A DNA stretch of 64,000 nt from Streptomyces monomycini (GTDB lineage Bacteria > Actinomycetota > Actinomycetes > Streptomycetales > Streptomycetaceae), in NCBI RefSeq assembly GCF_022271435.1, contig NZ_JAFIQY010000002.1, forward strand, positions 1-64,000. The letters run 5' to 3'. Below the pieces are notes generated by a model. It was not told where the DNA came from and did not search any database. It worked only from the letters and a program-made list of their open reading frames with translations. Positions 28,000 through 35,977 of this stretch are shown here, piece by piece. Made by a program: the position numbers and the translations under genes. The first letter of the stretch is position 1; every line of letters begins with the position of its first letter.

Positions 28000-28970
28000 G
28001 CGGAGACGACGAGCCGGCCGCGGGAGTGCGCCGGCAGGGCGGGAACCGCGGCCGGGTCGGCGGACACGGCCTCGAAGGTGCGCGGGCCGGGGGCGGGCGC
28101 GGCTTGGTACGTGTCCGGACCGTCGTCGTCGGCACCGGAGCCGCCGGAGGAGCCGCCGCCCGAGCCGCCTCCGGAGGTCGAGCCGCCGGAGCTGTCGCCG
28201 TAGTAGCCGGGGTACCACGGGTCGTCGTCGCCCGGATCGGTGGCGTACGCCATCACGACCCAGCAGAGCATGACCCCGCTCAGCAGCAGCGCCACACCGC
28301 CCAGCACCATCCCGGCCAGCGCGCTTCCGCCGTTGTCCGCCTCGCCCCTGGACACCTTCCCGCGCCCGAGAGCGCCGAAAATGATCGCGAGCACACCGAG
28401 GAGGACGCCGAACACGATCGTGAAGCAGAGGGTGGCACCGACGATCCCGAGGACGAGAGCGGCCGTGCCGTAACCGTTGTTCGGCCCGGCAGGCGCCCAG
28501 TAGGGCTGATAGCCGGGCGGCAGGTGCTGCCCCGGGTTGCCGCCGGGGTACAGCGCAACGCCCGGGCCGGAAGGGCCGCAAGGGGGCTGGGCAGCGCCGT
28601 AGGGAAGCTGAGTGGTGCCGTCCGGGGCTTCGGGCTGCTGCCCGTCCGCCCCGGTGCCGGATATGGGCGGCACTCCGGAACCGGAGGGACCGGAAGGCGC
28701 GTCCGTACCCGCCGCCCCCGGCGCGGGTGGCGGCGGCGGCACGTCGTACCGGCCGCCCGGAGCCACCGGCTTGCTCAGCACGTCGGAACCGTTCGGACCC
28801 CCGGAGGCAGCGGGCCCGTCCGCGGTGCCCGAAGCACTCGCCCCTCCCGCAGTGCCCGAAGCTCCCGCAGCACCCGAAGCGCTCACCGGCGACGCGGGCC
28901 GCGGGCTCCGGTCCTCCGGCGGCGCCCACGGGTCGCGCGGCTCGGGCTGCTCACGGTCGGACATCGACAT
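27996..28970 (-). CDS. DUF4190-type membrane protein with proline-rich N-terminus
   Basis: About 324 residues. The first ~165 are a disordered Pro/Gly/Ser/Ala-rich cytosolic part. Two hydrophobic segments follow (YGTAALVLGIVGATLCFTIV through VLLGVLAIIFGALGRG, and ALAGMVLGGVALLLSGVMLC), the usual DUF4190 arrangement. The tail is a Gly/Ser-rich linker. Function is unknown, although this build is common in actinobacterial envelope or division-associated proteins. Starts at GTG 28976, ATG 28970 and ATG 28964 are all possible, and 28970 is a compromise. Confidence 0.75.
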   Translation of the reverse strand: MSMSDREQPEPRDPWAPPEDRSPRPASPVSASGAAGASGTAGGASASGTADGPAASGGPNGSDVLSKPVAPGGRYDVPPPPPAPGAAGTDAPSGPSGSGVPPISGTGADGQQPEAPDGTTQLPYGAAQPPCGPSGPGVALYPGGNPGQHLPPGYQPYWAPAGPNNGYGTAALVLGIVGATLCFTIVFGVLLGVLAIIFGALGRGKVSRGEADNGGSALAGMVLGGVALLLSGVMLCWVVMAYATDPGDDDPWYPGYYGDSSGGSTSGGGSGGGSSGGSGADDDGPDTYQAAPAPGPRTFEAVSADPAAVPALPAHSRGRLVVSA

Positions 28971-29116
28971 CCCCACATTCCCCCCACGGTCACGGTCCGC
29001 CCATGCTAAGACCTGCTCCGTTCCGCCAAGACCTGCGCCGTTCGGGCCGCCGGGGCCCGCATACGATGGCCACCGTCCGCAGCACGCCCAGCTCGCCCCT
29101 CGACCAGGAGGAACCG

Positions 29117-30139
29117 TTGTCCGATCTCGACGCCTTCATCGCCGGACTGCCCAAGGCGGAGCTGCACGTCCACCACGTCGGATCGGCGTCCCCCCGCATC
29201 GTCGCCGAGCTGGCCGCCCGTCACCCGGACTCCGCGGTCCCCACCGACCCCGAGGCGCTCACCGACTACTTCACCTTCCGCGACTTCGCCCACTTCATCC
29301 AGGTCTACCTCTCCGTCGTGGACCTCATCCGGGACGCCACGGACGTCCGGCTGCTGACGTACGAGGTCGCCCGCGACATGGCGCGGCAGAACATCCGCTA
29401 CGCCGAGCTGACCGTCACCCCGTACAGCTCCACCCGCCGCGGCATCCCCGACGAGGCGTTCGTCGAGGCCATCGAGGACGCGCGCCGGGCGGCGGAGACC
29501 GAGCTGGGCGTGGTGCTGCGCTGGTGCTTCGACATCCCCGGCGAGGCCGGGCTGGACGCGGCCGAGGAGACCACGCGGATCGCCTGCGACCTGCGGCCGG
29601 AGGGCCTGGTCTCGTTCGGGCTCGGCGGCCCGGAGATCGGCGTGCCGCGCCCGCAGTTCAAGCCGTACTTCGACCGCGCCATCGCCGCGGGCCTGCGCTC
29701 GGTCCCGCACGCCGGCGAGACCACCGGCCCGCAGACCGTCTGGGACGCGCTGACCGACCTGCGCGCCGAGCGGATCGGGCACGGCACCAGCTCCGTCCAG
29801 GACCCGAAGCTGCTGGCCCACCTCGCCGAGCACCGCATCCCGCTGGAGGTCTGCCCGACCTCGAACATCGCCACCCGCGCCGTGCGCACCCTCGACGAGC
29901 ACCCGCTCAAGGAGATGGTCGACGCGGGGGTGCTGGTGACGATCAACAGTGACGACCCGCCGATGTTCGGCACCGATCTGTGCCTGGAGTACGGGGTCGC
30001 CGCGCGCCTGCTGGACCTCGACGCCGCCGGGGTCGCCGCCTTGGCCAAGAACGCCGTCGAGGCGTCGTTCATGGACGTCGCCGCCAAGGCGGCACTGGCC
30101 GCGGAGATCGACGACTACACCGCGGCGTGGCCGCGATGA
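29117..30139 (+). CDS. Adenosine deaminase-like enzyme, probably aminodeoxyfutalosine deaminase
   Basis: A 340-residue amidohydrolase of the adenosine deaminase group. The metal site is ELHVHHVGS, the catalytic His/Glu lie in HAGETTGPQTV, and INSDDPPMFGT holds the metal-binding aspartates. TTG at 29117 is chosen because a perfect AGGAGG sits 5 nt before it; ATG at 29066 has no such site. As I recall, the S. avermitilis homologue once annotated as adenosine deaminase was shown to deaminate 6-aminodeoxyfutalosine in the futalosine menaquinone pathway, so that role is preferred. The next gene overlaps its stop (ATGA). Confidence 0.85.
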   Translation: MSDLDAFIAGLPKAELHVHHVGSASPRIVAELAARHPDSAVPTDPEALTDYFTFRDFAHFIQVYLSVVDLIRDATDVRLLTYEVARDMARQNIRYAELTVTPYSSTRRGIPDEAFVEAIEDARRAAETELGVVLRWCFDIPGEAGLDAAEETTRIACDLRPEGLVSFGLGGPEIGVPRPQFKPYFDRAIAAGLRSVPHAGETTGPQTVWDALTDLRAERIGHGTSSVQDPKLLAHLAEHRIPLEVCPTSNIATRAVRTLDEHPLKEMVDAGVLVTINSDDPPMFGTDLCLEYGVAARLLDLDAAGVAALAKNAVEASFMDVAAKAALAAEIDDYTAAWPR

Positions 30140-30888
30140 GGGCCGGACGCCACGCCCCGGCCCCGCCGCGGGCGCTGCCGGCCCGTCCGGCCGCACCGGC
30201 GTCCGCCACCGGGCGGCGGGTCGCGGTCATCGGTCACCGCGGCGCCCCGTACGACCACCGCGAGAACACCCTCGCCTCGCTCGGCGCCGCGCTCGCAGCG
30301 GGCGCCGACGCGGTCGAGATCGACGTTCGGCTGACCGCCGACCGGGTGCCGGTCCTGCTGCACGACCCCACGCTGGAACGCCTGTGGGGCCACGACCGCC
30401 GGCTCTCCTCGCTGACCTGCGCCCAGGTGGACGAGGTCACGGCGGGCGGTGTGCCCACACTGCGCGCCGCCCTCGCCCTCATCGCCGAGTACCCGTCCGC
30501 CCGCGCCCTGATCGACCTCCCGGACCCGGCGGCCGCGAAGTCCGCCGTCGGCGAGGTCCACGAATCCGGCGCCGGCGACCGCGCGTACTACTGCGGCGGC
30601 GGCCTGTCCATGCTGGCCGTCCGCGCTGCCGACCCGGCCGCCGAACTGGCCCTGTCCTGGTCCCGTACGGCCCCGCCCCGCCCCGAACTGCTGGCCCGCG
30701 TCCACCCCCGCTGGCTGAACTACCACTTCGGCCTCATCACCCCTGACCTGGTCGAACGGGCCCACGGCGACGGCTACCTGTGCGCCGCCTGGACCACCGA
30801 CACGCCCCGCGCCGCGCGCCGCCTCCAGCGCGCGGGCGTCGACGCCGTCACGACCAACCGGGTGGCCGCCGTACGCGCCGCGCTCTGA
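30136..30888 (+). CDS. Glycerophosphodiester phosphodiesterase
   Basis: A 250-residue GDPD-family enzyme. GHRGAPYDHRENTLASLGAA contains the catalytic HR and N, AVEIDVRLTADRVPVLLHDP carries the metal ligands and second catalytic histidine, and CAAWTTDTPRAARRL is the C-terminal strand. It hydrolyses glycerophosphodiesters from phospholipid breakdown to glycerol-3-phosphate and an alcohol. No signal peptide is evident, so it is probably cytosolic. It is translationally coupled to the preceding deaminase (ATGA overlap) although no pathway link is obvious. Confidence 0.88.
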   Translation: MRAGRHAPAPPRALPARPAAPASATGRRVAVIGHRGAPYDHRENTLASLGAALAAGADAVEIDVRLTADRVPVLLHDPTLERLWGHDRRLSSLTCAQVDEVTAGGVPTLRAALALIAEYPSARALIDLPDPAAAKSAVGEVHESGAGDRAYYCGGGLSMLAVRAADPAAELALSWSRTAPPRPELLARVHPRWLNYHFGLITPDLVERAHGDGYLCAAWTTDTPRAARRLQRAGVDAVTTNRVAAVRAAL

Positions 30889-30918
30889 CGCCTACGGGTC
30901 CGGCCCCGGCCCGTCGGC

Positions 30919-31452
30919 TCAGCGCTTCACCAGCCGCCGCGCCACGAAGTGGGACAGTGCCGTGGCCGCTCCGGCCACGGCCAGCCCGCTCACCACCCCG
31001 CGCGCGTCCGTGGGCCGGAGGCGCCCCGCGCGCCGCAGCCTGCCGCGCGCCCACACGGCGTACGGGATGACGATCAGCGGTGAGGTGACCGAGCCGGGCG
31101 TGTAACCGCGTACGGCCACGGCCTGTGCCAGGTGGACCAGGCCGTGCAGCCCGAACCCGTCCACCGCACCCTGGAAGAAGGCCGACCGGCCGCCGGTGCG
31201 GTGCCCGCGCGCCGAGGCGGCGGCCACGATCACCGCCACGGCACCCACCGCGACCGTGAACTCCCGCTGATCGACGCCCTCCAGCGCAGTCCAGAGCCGC
31301 TCCGGCGCCCCGGAAAACCGTTCCCGCAGCTCCGGCAGGTGCTCCCGTATCCATCGTGGCCCGAAGGCCACCTCCTCCGCGTCGTGCAGCGCCCAGGCAG
31401 CGAGCAGTCCGAACGTGACAGCGGGGCTCATGTCCTGCGTGATCTCCGACAT
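30919..31452 (-). CDS. HXXEE domain membrane protein
   Basis: A 177-residue membrane protein with the defining HDAEE motif inside its first helix (TFGLLAAWALHDAEEVAF) and a second histidine-containing helix (VDGFGLHGLVHLAQAV), about four hydrophobic segments in all. The HXXEE family is thought to be metal-dependent membrane proteins but has no agreed function. The ATG at 31452 gives a protein of family length; an upstream extension in the same frame reads as non-coding. Confidence 0.78.
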   Translation of the reverse strand: MSEITQDMSPAVTFGLLAAWALHDAEEVAFGPRWIREHLPELRERFSGAPERLWTALEGVDQREFTVAVGAVAVIVAAASARGHRTGGRSAFFQGAVDGFGLHGLVHLAQAVAVRGYTPGSVTSPLIVIPYAVWARGRLRRAGRLRPTDARGVVSGLAVAGAATALSHFVARRLVKR

Positions 31453-31581
31453 GACCGCCGAGTCTGCCACGGCGCCGAAACCCGCCCCCACCCGGCCACT
31501 TGCGCACCCTCTTGACCTTCTCACGGTGTCAAGCAGTCCACTGAGGAACGCCCCCCTCCTGCCCACTCACCGAGGACTGCC

Positions 31582-32541
31582 ATGCTCACCTACATCGGCT
31601 CCGGCCCGTACTGTTACAGCAATTCCCTGGCGATGATGCTCGGCCCCGACGCCACCCCGCCGACCGCCGTCATCGAAACCCTCACCGGCTCCCCGTTCGG
31701 CGTCCAGCTCATCGGCGGCACCATGCCCCTGTTCGACCCGTACGGCTGGGACCCGGAGCGCGGCCTGGACGCCGCCGTACCGGCGCTCGGCCTGCACTGC
31801 GTACGCGATGCGGGCGGTACCGAGGACACCGAGGACGAGGCACTGACCCGCCTGCGCGCCGCCTGCGCGCAAGGCCCCGTCGTGGCCGGCCCGCTGGAGA
31901 TGGGTCTGCTCCGTTACCAGCACGGCTCCGGCACCGCGATCGGCGCCGACCACTACGTGGTCGTCCTCGCGGTCGAGAACAACACCGTCCTCCTCCACGA
32001 CCCGCACGGCCACCCCTACGCGACCCTCCCCGCCTCGGCGTTCGCCGCCGCCTGGCGCGCGGAGACGGTGCCGTACACCGACGACACCTACGTGATGCGC
32101 TCCGCCTTCACCCAAGAGCGGACCGTGGACCCGACGGACGCCCTCCGGCAGTCCCTACCCGGCGCCGTACGGTGGCTGGCCGGCCGCGACGACCTGCCGG
32201 TCCCGCCGGGAACGCTGGGCGGAGCCGCCGCACTCGAAGCCCTCGCAGACCAGGCCGCCGAGGGCGGCCTGCCCTCCGAAACCCGCGACCTGCTCGCTTC
32301 CTTCGCCGTCCAGGTCGGCGCCCGCCGCCTCCACGACGCAGCGGCATGCCTGAGCACCCTGGGCCTGACCACCCCGGCCGCCCTACTGGCCGAACAATCC
32401 CGCATCCTCGGCAGTTTGCAGTACCCCGCCGCCTCCGGCGACAACCAAGCGCTGGAAGCAGGCCTGCGACAACTCGCCCCCACGTACGAGCAACTGCGCA
32501 CAACCCTGGAGGAAGCCGTCGCGCAGGGCGCGCCTCGCTGA
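31582..32541 (+). CDS. BtrH_N-like / papain-like fold protein
   Basis: A 319-residue protein. Residues 1-170 resemble the BtrH N-terminal domain, a papain-like acyltransferase/peptidase fold. A candidate triad is visible: Cys11 in GSGPYCYSNSLAMML, His124 in GADHYVVVLAV and Asp140 in VLLHDPHGHP. The C-terminal half is helical and Ala/Leu-rich. BtrH passes an acyl group in butirosin synthesis, but no such pathway is nearby and the real substrate is unknown. It starts at ATG 31582 and converges on the second polyamine-binding protein with a 22-bp gap. Confidence 0.65.
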   Translation: MLTYIGSGPYCYSNSLAMMLGPDATPPTAVIETLTGSPFGVQLIGGTMPLFDPYGWDPERGLDAAVPALGLHCVRDAGGTEDTEDEALTRLRAACAQGPVVAGPLEMGLLRYQHGSGTAIGADHYVVVLAVENNTVLLHDPHGHPYATLPASAFAAAWRAETVPYTDDTYVMRSAFTQERTVDPTDALRQSLPGAVRWLAGRDDLPVPPGTLGGAAALEALADQAAEGGLPSETRDLLASFAVQVGARRLHDAAACLSTLGLTTPAALLAEQSRILGSLQYPAASGDNQALEAGLRQLAPTYEQLRTTLEEAVAQGAPR

Positions 32542-32563
32542 ACAGCGCGACGCCCCCGCCACC

Positions 32564-33748
32564 TCAAAGCCCCACGATCCCGTTCCACTCCTTCGCGAAC
32601 GCCGGGCGCTCCTTGGAGGTGATGTCGCGGGCGATGGCCAGTCGCTTGCGCAGGGCGCCGTCCGGGAAGACCAGCGGGTCCTCGGCCAGTGCGGCGCGTT
32701 CCTCGTCCTTGGAGGAGGCGAGGACGTCTCGCGCGGCCGGCACCGGGCAGACGTAGTTGACCCAGACGGCCAGTTCGGCGGCGATCTCCGGCCGGTAGTA
32801 GAAGTCGATCAGCTGTTCCGCGTTGCGTTTGTGCTCGGCGCGGCCGGGGATCATCAGGCTCTCCGCCCACAGTTCGGCGCCCTCCTGCGGCACCACGAAC
32901 TCGATGTCCGGGTTGTCCTGTTTGAGCTGGACGACGTCGCCCGAGTACGCCTGCGCAGCGAGCACGTCCCCCGAGGCCAGGTCCTTGATGTAGTCGTTGC
33001 CGGTGAAGCGCCGGATGTGCTTCTTGTCCACGAGGCGGCGGATGCGTTCCGTCATCCGATGGAAGTCGGTCTCCGTCCAGCGCGTGATGTCGACCCCGTC
33101 GCCCTGCATGAGCATCGCGAAGGACTCGTCCAGGCCGGACAGCAGCGTCACCCGCCCGCGCAGGTCGTCCTTCCACAGGTCGGCGGTGTGCTGGATCTCC
33201 CGGCCGAGCTTCTTGCGGTTGTACGCGATGCCGGTGATGCCCGACTGCCAGGGGACGCTGTGCTTGCGCCCGGGGTCGAAGTGCGGGGTACGCAGCAGCG
33301 GGTCGAGGTGGAGCGCGACATTGGGCTGCCGGGAGCGGTCCATCTCCTGCACCCATCCCAGGCGTACGAAGCGGCCGCACATCCAGTCGCTGACGACGAT
33401 CAGGTCGCGGCCGGTCGGCCGGCGGTTCATCAGGGCGGGGCTGATCTTGCCGAAGAACTCGTCGTTGTCGTTGATCTCCTCGGTGTACGTCACCGAGATG
33501 CCGGTGTGCTGCTCGAACGCCTCCAGGGTCGGCCGCCGCTGCTGGTCGTGCTCGTCCACGTCGATGTAGAGCGGCCAGTTGGCGAAGGTCAGGCGCCGGT
33601 CGCGGGCCGAGCGGTCGGGGGCCGCGCGGTCGCCGGGGGCGACGTACGCGGCGGGCACTCCGCATCCGGCCGCCAGCGCGGCCAGCGCCCCGGCCGCTCC
33701 CGTACCGACCGTGCCCCGAAGCAGCGAACGCCGCGATAGTTCACCCAT
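32564..33748 (-). CDS. Second polyamine substrate-binding lipoprotein, PotD-like
   Basis: A 394-residue solute-binding protein with a Tat-type signal (SRRSLLRGTVGTGAAGALAA) and lipobox-like AAGC. The mature region (LTFANWPLYIDVDEHDQQRR, TYTEEINDNDEFFGKISPAL, YVCPVPAARDVL) parallels that of the protein at 24227-25471 almost motif for motif, indicating an old duplication. No permease or ATPase gene is adjacent, so it presumably feeds the PotABC-type transporter encoded at 21.2-24.1 kb with a different polyamine or affinity. It follows the second aldehyde dehydrogenase on the same strand after 119 bp. Confidence 0.87.
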   Translation of the reverse strand: MGELSRRSLLRGTVGTGAAGALAALAAGCGVPAAYVAPGDRAAPDRSARDRRLTFANWPLYIDVDEHDQQRRPTLEAFEQHTGISVTYTEEINDNDEFFGKISPALMNRRPTGRDLIVVSDWMCGRFVRLGWVQEMDRSRQPNVALHLDPLLRTPHFDPGRKHSVPWQSGITGIAYNRKKLGREIQHTADLWKDDLRGRVTLLSGLDESFAMLMQGDGVDITRWTETDFHRMTERIRRLVDKKHIRRFTGNDYIKDLASGDVLAAQAYSGDVVQLKQDNPDIEFVVPQEGAELWAESLMIPGRAEHKRNAEQLIDFYYRPEIAAELAVWVNYVCPVPAARDVLASSKDEERAALAEDPLVFPDGALRKRLAIARDITSKERPAFAKEWNGIVGL

Positions 33749-33867
33749 GGCGAGCACTCTCACGCGGCGTGGGCGGCGGGGGCAAGCGACAGAACGTCGC
33801 CTGCCGGGGCGCTGCCCACGACGGAGTGACGGGCGGCACAACGCGGTGTGCCGCCCGGCGGACGGAC

Positions 33868-35322
33868 TCAGCCGTCCAGCGACGTCATCACGTGCTTGAC
33901 GCGCGTGTAGTCCTCGAAGCCGTAGCCCGAGAGGTCCTTGCCGTAACCGGACTTCTTGAAGCCGCCGTGCGGCATCTCGGCGACCAGCGGGATGTGGGTG
34001 TTGATCCACACGCAGCCGAAGTCCAGCTTCTTGGACATCCGCATGGCCCGCGCGTGGTCCTTGGTCCACACCGACGAGGCCAGCGCGTACTCCACACCGT
34101 TCGACCACTCGACGGCCTGGTCCTCGTCCCGGAAGGACTGGACGGTGATGACCGGGCCGAAGACCTCCTGCTGGACGATCTCGTCGTCCTGCTTCAGGCC
34201 GGAGACGACGGTCGGGGCGTAGAAGTACCCCTTCTCGCCGACCTGGTGGCCGCCCGCCTCGATCTTGGCGTGCGCGGGCAGGCCGTCGATGAAGCGCTTG
34301 ACCTGCGCCAGCTGGTTGGCGTTGTTCAGCGGCCCGTAGAACACGTCCTCGTCGTCCACCGCGCCGGTCTTGGTGTCGGCGGCGGCCTTGGCGAGCGCGG
34401 TCACGAACTCGTCGTGGATGGACTCGTGGACGAGCACCCGGGTCGCGGCCGTGCAGTCCTGGCCCGCGTTGAAGTAGCCCGCCTCCGCGATGCCCTCGAC
34501 CGCCTTGGCGATGTCGGTGTCCTCGAAGACCACGACCGGCGCCTTGCCGCCCAGCTCCAGGTGGACCCGCTTGAGGTCCTTGGACGCGGACTCGGCGACC
34601 TGCATACCGGCCCGTACGGAGCCGGTGATCGAGGCCATCGCCGGGGTCTTGTGCTCGACCATCAGACGGCCGGTGTCACGGTCGCCGCAGATGACGTTGA
34701 AGACGCCGCGGGAGTGGCCCAGCTCGTCCAGCACACTGCCGATGATCTCGGCGATCAGCACGGTCGAGGCGGGCGTGGTGTCGGAGGGCTTGAGGACGAC
34801 GGTGTTGCCCGCGGCCAGCGCCGGGGCGAACTTCCACACCGCCATCATCATGGGGTAGTTCCACGGCGCGACCTGCGCGCAGACGCCGACCGGCTCCCGG
34901 CGGACGATGGACGTCAGACCGTCCATGTACTCGCCCGCGGCGCGGCCCTCCAGCATCCGGGCGGCGCCCGCGAAGAAGCGGATCTGGTCCACCATCGGAG
35001 GGATCTCCTCCGAGCGGACGAGCGCGACGGGCTTGCCGCAGTTCTCCGACTCGGCGGCGATCAGCTCCTCGGCCCGCTCCTCGAAGCGGTCAGCGATCTT
35101 GAGCAGGACCTTCTGGCGCTCGGCCGGCACCAGGTCGCGCCAGGCGGGGAACGCGGCCTCGGCGGCGGCCATCGCGGCGTCGACGTCCGCGGCGGCGGAC
35201 AGCGGAGCGGTGGCGTACGCCTCACCCGTGGCCGGGTTGACCACCTCCGTGGTCCGCCCGTCGGCGGCGTCCCGGAACTCCCCGTCGATGTAGTTGCGCA
35301 GCCGACGCAGTTCGGTGGTCAC
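33868..35322 (-). CDS. Gamma-aminobutyraldehyde dehydrogenase
   Basis: A 484-residue aldehyde dehydrogenase with WNYPMMMAVWKFAPALAAGN, the catalytic-glutamate block HLELGGKAPVVVFED and the catalytic cysteine in NAGQDCTAATRVL. It is closely related to actinobacterial gamma-aminobutyraldehyde dehydrogenases and distinct from the 505-residue paralogue at 25.5 kb. The GTG at 35322 is preceded by AGGAGGGG. It is divergent from the Lrp/AsnC gene, and the shared region contains a strong inverted repeat. Together with the class III aminotransferase at 35978 it would convert putrescine to GABA. Confidence 0.92.
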   Translation of the reverse strand: MTTELRRLRNYIDGEFRDAADGRTTEVVNPATGEAYATAPLSAAADVDAAMAAAEAAFPAWRDLVPAERQKVLLKIADRFEERAEELIAAESENCGKPVALVRSEEIPPMVDQIRFFAGAARMLEGRAAGEYMDGLTSIVRREPVGVCAQVAPWNYPMMMAVWKFAPALAAGNTVVLKPSDTTPASTVLIAEIIGSVLDELGHSRGVFNVICGDRDTGRLMVEHKTPAMASITGSVRAGMQVAESASKDLKRVHLELGGKAPVVVFEDTDIAKAVEGIAEAGYFNAGQDCTAATRVLVHESIHDEFVTALAKAAADTKTGAVDDEDVFYGPLNNANQLAQVKRFIDGLPAHAKIEAGGHQVGEKGYFYAPTVVSGLKQDDEIVQQEVFGPVITVQSFRDEDQAVEWSNGVEYALASSVWTKDHARAMRMSKKLDFGCVWINTHIPLVAEMPHGGFKKSGYGKDLSGYGFEDYTRVKHVMTSLDG

Positions 35323-35411
35323 GAGCGACCCCTCCTAGTCAGGTGTCCAGTGCTTGAGATGCCCACCCTAGCCAGGAAGTCAACGTTTTCGACATACCCG
35401 TCAAGGGTGAA

Positions 35412-35457
35412 CGACGAAATCAGTGGCGTCGAGATCTACAGACAACTGATTTCATCG
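35412..35457. promoter_or_regulatory. Inverted-repeat operator between aldehyde dehydrogenase and Lrp genes
   Basis: Arms of 13 bp, CGACGAAATCAGT and ACTGATTTCATCG, matching at 12 positions with a perfect inner 9 bp (GAAATCAGT/ACTGATTTC), separated by 20 bp. The arm centres are about three helical turns apart. The divergent intergenic position next to an Lrp/AsnC gene makes it a good candidate autoregulatory site. Confidence 0.6.
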
Positions 35458-35492
35458 AATCGGGGTTGCGGGACTGACGAGGCTCGTGCACA

Positions 35493-35975
35493 GTGAGGGA
35501 TGTGGCCACTCGTGACAGAAACGGCACCCAGTCGATCGACTCCGTCTCCCTGGCGATCATCGAGCAGCTCCAGGAGGACGGCCGCCGTCCGTACGCCGCG
35601 ATCGGCAAGGCCGTCGGCCTGTCCGAGGCGGCGGTGCGGCAACGCGTACAGAAACTGCTCGACCAAGGCGTGATGCAGATCGTCGCGGTCACCGACCCCC
35701 TCACGGTCGGCTTCCGACGGCAGGCGATGGTCGGGATCAACGTCGAAGGTGACCTCGACCCGGTGGCCGACGCCCTGACGGCCATGGAAGAGGTCGAGTA
35801 CGTCGTCATGACCGCGGGCTCCTTCGATCTCCTCATCGAGATCGTCTGCGAGGACGACGACCACCTGCTGGAAATGATCAACAAGCGGATCCGCACGCTG
35901 CCCGGCGTCCGGACGACCGAGAGCTTCGTCTACCTCAAGCTCCGTAAGCAGACCTACACCTGGGGAACCAGATAG
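35493..35975 (+). CDS. Lrp/AsnC family transcriptional regulator
   Basis: A 160-residue protein. An N-terminal HTH (IIEQLQEDGRRPYAAIGKAV through GLSEAAVRQRVQKLLDQGVM) is followed by the RAM ligand-binding domain (MVGINVEGDLDPVADALTAM, YVVMTAGSFDLLIEIVCEDD). Such proteins sense amino acids or their derivatives and often control adjacent catabolic genes. It lies 2 bp before the aminotransferase and is divergent from the aldehyde dehydrogenase, so it probably regulates both, responding to a polyamine-derived metabolite or GABA (inference). GTG at 35493 has GAGG 10 nt upstream; GTG at 35502 is an alternative. Confidence 0.9.
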   Translation: MRDVATRDRNGTQSIDSVSLAIIEQLQEDGRRPYAAIGKAVGLSEAAVRQRVQKLLDQGVMQIVAVTDPLTVGFRRQAMVGINVEGDLDPVADALTAMEEVEYVVMTAGSFDLLIEIVCEDDDHLLEMINKRIRTLPGVRTTESFVYLKLRKQTYTWGTR

Positions 35976-35977
35976 CC

